A stretch of DNA of 64,000 nucleotides, from assembly GCA_019054805.1 (NCBI GenBank), contig JAHQIY010000021.1, positions 496,001 to 560,000 of the forward strand, given 5' to 3'. The DNA is from Brachionus manjavacas. Taxonomy: Eukaryota; Rotifera; Eurotatoria; Ploima; Brachionidae. Position numbers and translations under genes: made by a program. Shown piece by piece: positions 62,580 to 64,000 of this stretch (position 1 is its first letter; each line of letters opens with the position of its first letter). The notes below the pieces were generated by a model. It searched no databases. It was not told the origin of the DNA and saw only the letters and a list, made by a program, of their open reading frames with translations.

Positions 62580-64000
62580 ATGTCTACTAATTATCCTTTT
62601 AAAGCTACCGAACAAAAATGGCAACAACAATGGCAACAACTAAATTGTTTTGCCACCAACTTACAACAAACCGATAGATTAAAAAACTATTATGTTTTAG
62701 AAATGTTGCCGTATCCATCTGGCAAAGTGCACATGGGGCACGTTAGAAACTACACCATAGGCGATGTACTAGCCAGATACAAACGTGCAAAAGGTTTTAA
62801 TGTGTTATACCCAATGGGTTGGGATGCCTTTGGCTTGCCTGCAGAAAACGCCGCTAAAGAAAATAACGTACACCCTAAAGAGTGGACAGAAAAAAATATT
62901 AAAGATATGAAAGCACAATTGCAACTGCTTGGTTTTTCTTGGGATTGGAGCCGAGAAGTAGCAACCAACAGTGCAAACTATACTAAAGCACAACAACAAA
63001 TATTTATAGATTTGTATAAACACAACTTAGCCTACAAAAAAGAAAGTTGGGTAAACTGGGATCCTGTGGAAAATACAGTGCTAGCTAACGAACAAGTGGT
63101 AGACGGCAAAGGTTGGCGTAGTGGAGCAGAAGTTATACAAAAACAACTAAGCCAGTGGTTTTTAAAAATTACCGACTTTGCAGAAGATTTGCTAGACGGT
63201 TTAAAAACGCTTGACGGTTGGAGCGATAATATTAAAAATATTCAATCTGCTTGGATAGGTAAATCAACAGGAGCTAATATTGTTTTTAAACTTAACAATG
63301 GCAACTCTATTACAATTTATACCACAAAACCACACACAATTTTTGGGGCTTCGTTTCTTGCGTTGTCTGTTAAAAACAGCATAAGCCTTAAATTAGCAGA
63401 AGAAAACCCAGAAATTAAAACTTTTGTAGATAAATACAAAAACATTAAAAATATAGAAGAAGAACTAAAAGATTCTGAAAAAGAAGGTATATTAACTAAC
63501 ATAGTAGCTATTAACCCAATTAATAACACACAAATACCTGTTTATATTGCCAACTATGTGCTAGACTACGGCACAGGTGCAGTGTTTGGTTGCCCAGCGC
63601 ACGATAGCAGAGATTATGAATTTGCTAAAAAATATAATTTAAATATTACGCAAGTAATTACAGCAACCAATACGGCAGAAAATATAACCTTACCTTACGA
63701 AGAAGATGAAGGCGTTATTGTTAATTCTAGCTTTTTAAACAACCTAACACAACAGCAAGCTTTTACCAAAGTTATAGAGTACTTAGAGCAAAACAACATA
63801 GGTAATAAAGCTACGCAATATAAATTAAAAGATTGGGGAGTTTCTAGACAACGTTACTGGGGAACGCCTATTCCTATAATTTATTGCAATAGTTGCGGTG
63901 TGGTTACAGAAAAACCAGAAAATCTACCAGTTTTATTGCCAGATGATGTAGATTTTAGTACAGCTAGTAATCCGCTAGATAATCACCCTACTTTTAAACA
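62580..64000 (+). CDS. leuS: Leucyl-tRNA synthetase (partial, N-terminal part)
   Basis: The gene starts at ATG 62580 and runs off the window end. The visible 473 codons include 'FKATEQKWQQQW' at the N-terminus and the class I HIGH-equivalent H-M-G-H in 'LPYPSGKVHMGHVRNYTIGDVLAR' (segment at about 41-64). 'NVLYPMGWDAFGLPAENAA' follows, then the CP1 editing domain from about 220 with 'GCPAHDSRDYEFAKKY', and 'WGVSRQRYWGTPIPI' after it. The KMSKS loop is beyond the edge. It charges tRNA-Leu, and no frameshift is seen. Confidence 0.97.
   Translation, partial: MSTNYPFKATEQKWQQQWQQLNCFATNLQQTDRLKNYYVLEMLPYPSGKVHMGHVRNYTIGDVLARYKRAKGFNVLYPMGWDAFGLPAENAAKENNVHPKEWTEKNIKDMKAQLQLLGFSWDWSREVATNSANYTKAQQQIFIDLYKHNLAYKKESWVNWDPVENTVLANEQVVDGKGWRSGAEVIQKQLSQWFLKITDFAEDLLDGLKTLDGWSDNIKNIQSAWIGKSTGANIVFKLNNGNSITIYTTKPHTIFGASFLALSVKNSISLKLAEENPEIKTFVDKYKNIKNIEEELKDSEKEGILTNIVAINPINNTQIPVYIANYVLDYGTGAVFGCPAHDSRDYEFAKKYNLNITQVITATNTAENITLPYEEDEGVIVNSSFLNNLTQQQAFTKVIEYLEQNNIGNKATQYKLKDWGVSRQRYWGTPIPIIYCNSCGVVTEKPENLPVLLPDDVDFSTASNPLDNHPTFK

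Overview
The window is a gene-dense, strongly A+T-rich piece of a bacterial chromosome. It is most likely from an alphaproteobacterium with a reduced, host-associated lifestyle. The best evidence is a circularly permuted, two-piece tmRNA gene on the minus strand (about 43421-43670), next to an alphaproteobacterial-type sspB. A zinc-less L36 protein, a DUF3576 gene just upstream of leuS, ThyX instead of ThyA, and RNase J all fit. The proteins are rich in Asn, Lys and Ile, as expected from base-composition bias. I cannot name the genus. LpxK, WaaA, MsbA, LptD, LptG, LolA and many lipoproteins show a Gram-negative envelope with lipopolysaccharide.

Layout. 1-5.4 kb: the end of a large beta-rich surface protein, then a four-gene lipoprotein operon (LPP20-like, TPR, LpoB-like, LPP20-like) on the minus strand. 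5.5-8.0 kb: two tandem dicarboxylate/amino-acid:cation symporters. 8.1-10.2 kb: two glycosyltransferases. 10.3-15.1 kb: rnd, converging on pepA-holC-DUF2066-hda. 15.2-22.7 kb: cysQ, tsaC, lptG, lptD, surA and rsmA, with gmk convergent. 22.8-28.5 kb: yggT, folD, lepA, a stand-alone IS1595-type DNA-binding domain and two different CDF metal exporters. 28.5-29.0 kb: the longest stretch without a recognised gene, with a bidirectional terminator and three tandem hairpins showing CCTCC/CCCCC loops. 29-33.3 kb: an AsmA-like protein, rpmJ and a flavodoxin. 33.3-36.6 kb: the queuosine operon queA-tgt-queG. 36.6-42.1 kb: dgt-msbA-waaA-lpxK. 42.1-46.4 kb: rnhB, sspB, tmRNA, thyX, rnj. 46.5-49.8 kb: pgi-degP. 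50-55 kb: xseA, mutL, a Bax-inhibitor-1 family protein and truA. 55-64 kb: a secreted 5'-nucleotidase, ftsK, lolA, a degenerate OmpR-type regulator, the YggS PLP protein, a probable outer-membrane barrel, DUF3576 and the start of leuS.

The genes fit a few shared tasks: envelope building (LPS export, lipoprotein carriage, peptidoglycan-synthase activation, periplasmic folding and proteolysis), translation quality control (tmRNA plus its ClpXP adaptor, LepA, RsmA, TruA, queuosine, t6A), and DNA maintenance (MutL, XseA, RnhB, Dgt, HolC, Hda, FtsK). There is no tRNA or rRNA gene, no CRISPR array, no prophage and no complete insertion sequence.

The observations most worth following are the triple anti-Shine-Dalgarno hairpin array at 28.6-28.9 kb, the complete absence of TGA among the 54 stop codons I read, the transposase-derived DNA-binding protein between lepA and a metal exporter, and the sspB/tmRNA pair.
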